Positions 5,772 through 7,032 of a DNA stretch of 7,032 bases are shown here, one piece after another; the first letter of the stretch is position 1, and the number at the start of each line of letters is the position of its first letter. The notes beneath the pieces are model-generated. The model was not told the DNA's origin, did no database searches, and was given only the letters and a program-made list of their open reading frames with translations. Made by a program: the position numbers and the translations under genes. The DNA is from an uncultured Roseburia sp. (lineage in GTDB: Bacteria; Bacillota; Clostridia; Lachnospirales; Lachnospiraceae): positions 1 through 7,032 of the forward strand of contig CAMGET010000065.1 of the NCBI GenBank assembly GCA_946055175.1, written 5' to 3'.

Positions 5772-6570
5772 TTACAAAATATATCTCCTTACAAGCATTT
5801 CTATCTCCGTTGTATTCAATATTTTCTTTTCTGTCTCAAAAGTTAAAATCAGACTCTCTCCGGGAAAAATTCCGTTTTTCTGGTAGAGAGCAATTTTGCT
5901 AACTGCTCTTCTTGCATAAAGAGGATCATCCATCATACCCTCGTGTTCCCAATAGATTGGTTTAAGAGTTTTTTTAGATATAAATGTAAAATCCGGATAG
6001 ATAATTCCATATCCCTTCAAGTAGATAGGTTTCTCATACTTGTAAGGTATCTGGTTTCTATAAAAATAATCTGCAAGGATTTTTTCTGACTTGGATTTCA
6101 CCCGTTCTCCCCGCTCTGCATAAATTTCCGGAAAATTTTCATCAACCTCTTTTCCTTGATATTCTTCTTTCTCCCACTCAGATACCAACTGTTTCCATGT
6201 CGGTTCTACGGGATTAATTAATGCCTGACGTTCAAGTGATTCTCTTTGAAACAACTCTTCTACTTCATCGTCCTCAAATTCTCTATTAATGCACTCAATC
6301 TGTTTAAGGCGTCTACTTACAAGTTTTAAAACTCTTTCGTTGTACGTTTTCTGTGCCAATTGTTTAGCCAATTCAACTTCAGATTTTGAAATATATTTTC
6401 CATTTTTTTTTCGTAACACCCGGTATGCTCTGATAATATTGAACCTGATTGTTACATTTTGAAACCCGAAGTATTCCTTCCGGTGCAGTTTTTAATTGTT
6501 CTTTGGTTTGCTCCGCAGTCGTCCTTAATCTTGCTTCTTCCTCTACTAACATTTTCTTTAATCCATGCAT
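5772..6570 (-). pseudogene. uncharacterised protein with PD-(D/E)XK nuclease-like C-terminus, split by a +1 frameshift at A9
   Basis: Two overlapping frames together look like one protein of about 265 aa. The upstream piece (start ATG 6570, SD AAGGA 9 nt before it) has a helical, charged N-terminus, MLVEEEARLRTTAEQTKEQL, then GILRVSKCNNQVQYYQSIPG, and ends at a TGA (6379-6381). The downstream piece is open from about 6419 and continues the sense with NGKYISKSEVELAKQLAQ. The frames meet at nine A residues (6403-6411); A8 instead of A9 would join them as GVTKKNGKYIS. The C-terminal part, numbered in the fusion, has SKSEKILADYF (Glu162), YPDFTFIS (Asp193) and IYWEHEG (Glu208), spaced like PD-(D/E)XK nuclease-fold cores. 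The intact form resembles hypothetical proteins I recall from Firmicutes, and its function is unknown. It may be a true pseudogene, a sequencing error, or be rescued by transcriptional slippage on the A9 run. No terminator was seen after it. Its only upstream promoter candidates are weak. Confidence 0.7.
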
Positions 6571-6606
6571 ATTTCTACGTCCTTTCCTATTGATATATAA
6601 GAAAAA

Positions 6607-6856
6607 TACGGATACAATTTAAGATTTTTTGATTTTGTTCCGTATCTTTTACAGACTATTTACGGTTCATTTTTAACTTATGGGAATTTGTATCCGTTTC
6701 TTTAGCATAAAAACCTATCGGATACCACTGAAATGCTTGATAAGCATCCTTATTTTTTCCTTTTTTACGGATACTTATAATGATTTTTTGAATTGTTTCC
6801 GTAATTAAGGTCAAAACCTTACGGACTTAATTTGACTTTTCTTGATTTGTTTCTGT
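6607..6856 (-). repeat. five degenerate 36-37-bp repeats at 50-55-bp spacing
   Basis: This occupies most of the 6571-6942 gene-free interval. On the minus strand, copies lie at 6820-6856, 6766-6802, 6716-6751, 6661-6697 and 6607-6643. Four are exactly 37 bp, starting ACRGAWACAA (ACGGAACAAA in the last) and ending CCGTA; the central copy is 36 bp and the most diverged. Successive starts are 54, 50, 55 and 54 bp apart. The two best copies share TCAAAAAATC and GTATCCGTA at identical offsets. The ends are loosely inverted (TACGGA / TCCGTA), so several copies could fold as hairpins; the last lies just before a run of T and 37 bp from the next gene's start. Copies are too diverged and spacers too short (14-18 bp) for a CRISPR array. 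Function unknown. Confidence 0.7.
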
Positions 6857-6875
6857 AATTTGACTCTGATTGTGT

Positions 6876-6905
6876 AAAAATCCCGGAAGCCATCGGCCTC
6901 CGGGA
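6876..6905 (-). terminator. intrinsic terminator after rpsI
   Basis: On the minus strand, TCCCGGA pairs with TCCGGGA, followed by a G-U pair and GCC / GGC around a GAT loop: 11 pairs in all, then TTTTT. It starts 38 bp after the rpsI stop codon and should end the ribosomal-protein transcript, separating it from the repeat region and the accessory gene. Confidence 0.9.
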
Positions 6906-6942
6906 CAAAAATACTTTGATAATAGATAGTCCTGCAAAAATA

Positions 6943-7032
6943 TTAACGTTTGCTAAACTGCGGTGCTCTACGAGCTGCTTTGAGACCGTATTTCTTACGT
7001 TCTTTCATACGTGGATCACGTGTTAAGTATCC
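6943..7032 (-). CDS. rpsI: 30S ribosomal protein S9, C-terminal end (partial)
   Basis: Only the last 29 codons and TAA are in the window. They translate to GYLTRDPRMKERKKYGLKAA followed by RRAPQFSKR. This is the conserved basic S9 tail, which ends Ser-Lys-Arg and reaches toward the P-site tRNA in the small subunit. The start lies beyond the right edge. Usually it is co-transcribed with rplM; here it is closed by a strong terminator. It is too short to be a predicted ORF on length alone, but the match to S9 is unmistakable. Confidence 0.97.
   Translation of the reverse strand, partial: GYLTRDPRMKERKKYGLKAARRAPQFSKR

Noticed and set aside
6607..6856. CRISPR array
   Set aside because: The repeats are regularly spaced but strongly diverged, the intervals are only 14-18 bp, and no cas gene is in the window.
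6716..6856. Small protein-coding gene on the minus strand in the repeat region
   Set aside because: An open stretch reads plausibly but has no convincing start codon with a ribosome-binding site and coincides with degenerate repeats; kept only as a low-interest observation.

Overview
The window reads as a chromosomal segment of a low-to-moderate GC Gram-positive anaerobe, most likely a gut Clostridia member of the Lachnospiraceae type. This rests on strong GGAGG ribosome-binding sites, U-rich intrinsic terminators, a lipoprotein-type binding protein and general protein resemblance; no database search was run. Every gene lies on the minus strand, so transcription runs from high to low coordinates.

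In transcription order: the C-terminal 29 codons of ribosomal protein S9 (rpsI) enter at the right edge and end at a strong intrinsic terminator (6876-6905). Next comes a roughly 250-bp gene-free stretch built of five degenerate 36-37-bp repeats at 50-55-bp spacing (6607-6856). It is followed by a gene for an uncharacterised protein with a PD-(D/E)XK-nuclease-like C-terminal part, split by a one-base change in an A9 run (5772-6570). The rest is a sulfur/cysteine unit: a near-consensus promoter overlapped by a 21-bp dyad, a 41-codon leader ORF containing three consecutive Cys codons, an intrinsic terminator with a competing antiterminator pairing, then metY (O-acetylhomoserine sulfhydrylase), two ABC permeases, an ABC ATPase and a CjaA-like amino-acid-binding lipoprotein. 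After a weaker intercistronic terminator comes mnmA (tRNA 2-thiouridylase), whose last codons reach the left edge.

The main discovery candidate is the metY leader (about 5472-5692). It has the parts of a classical ribosome-mediated attenuator that would sense charged Cys-tRNA. A stall at Cys14-Cys16 would leave free a 13-nt segment (5583-5595) that can pair with the 5' arm of the terminator, so cysteine starvation would switch on MetY and the transporter. No T-box or SAM-riboswitch signature was seen. The leader, the probable cysteine/cystine specificity of the transporter and the sulfur chemistry of MetY and MnmA all fit a single cysteine-supply operon. MetY itself has no cysteine and no methionine after the initiator.

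Other points of note are a likely ACG start codon for the first permease, a TTG start for the ATPase, and possible partial read-through into mnmA.
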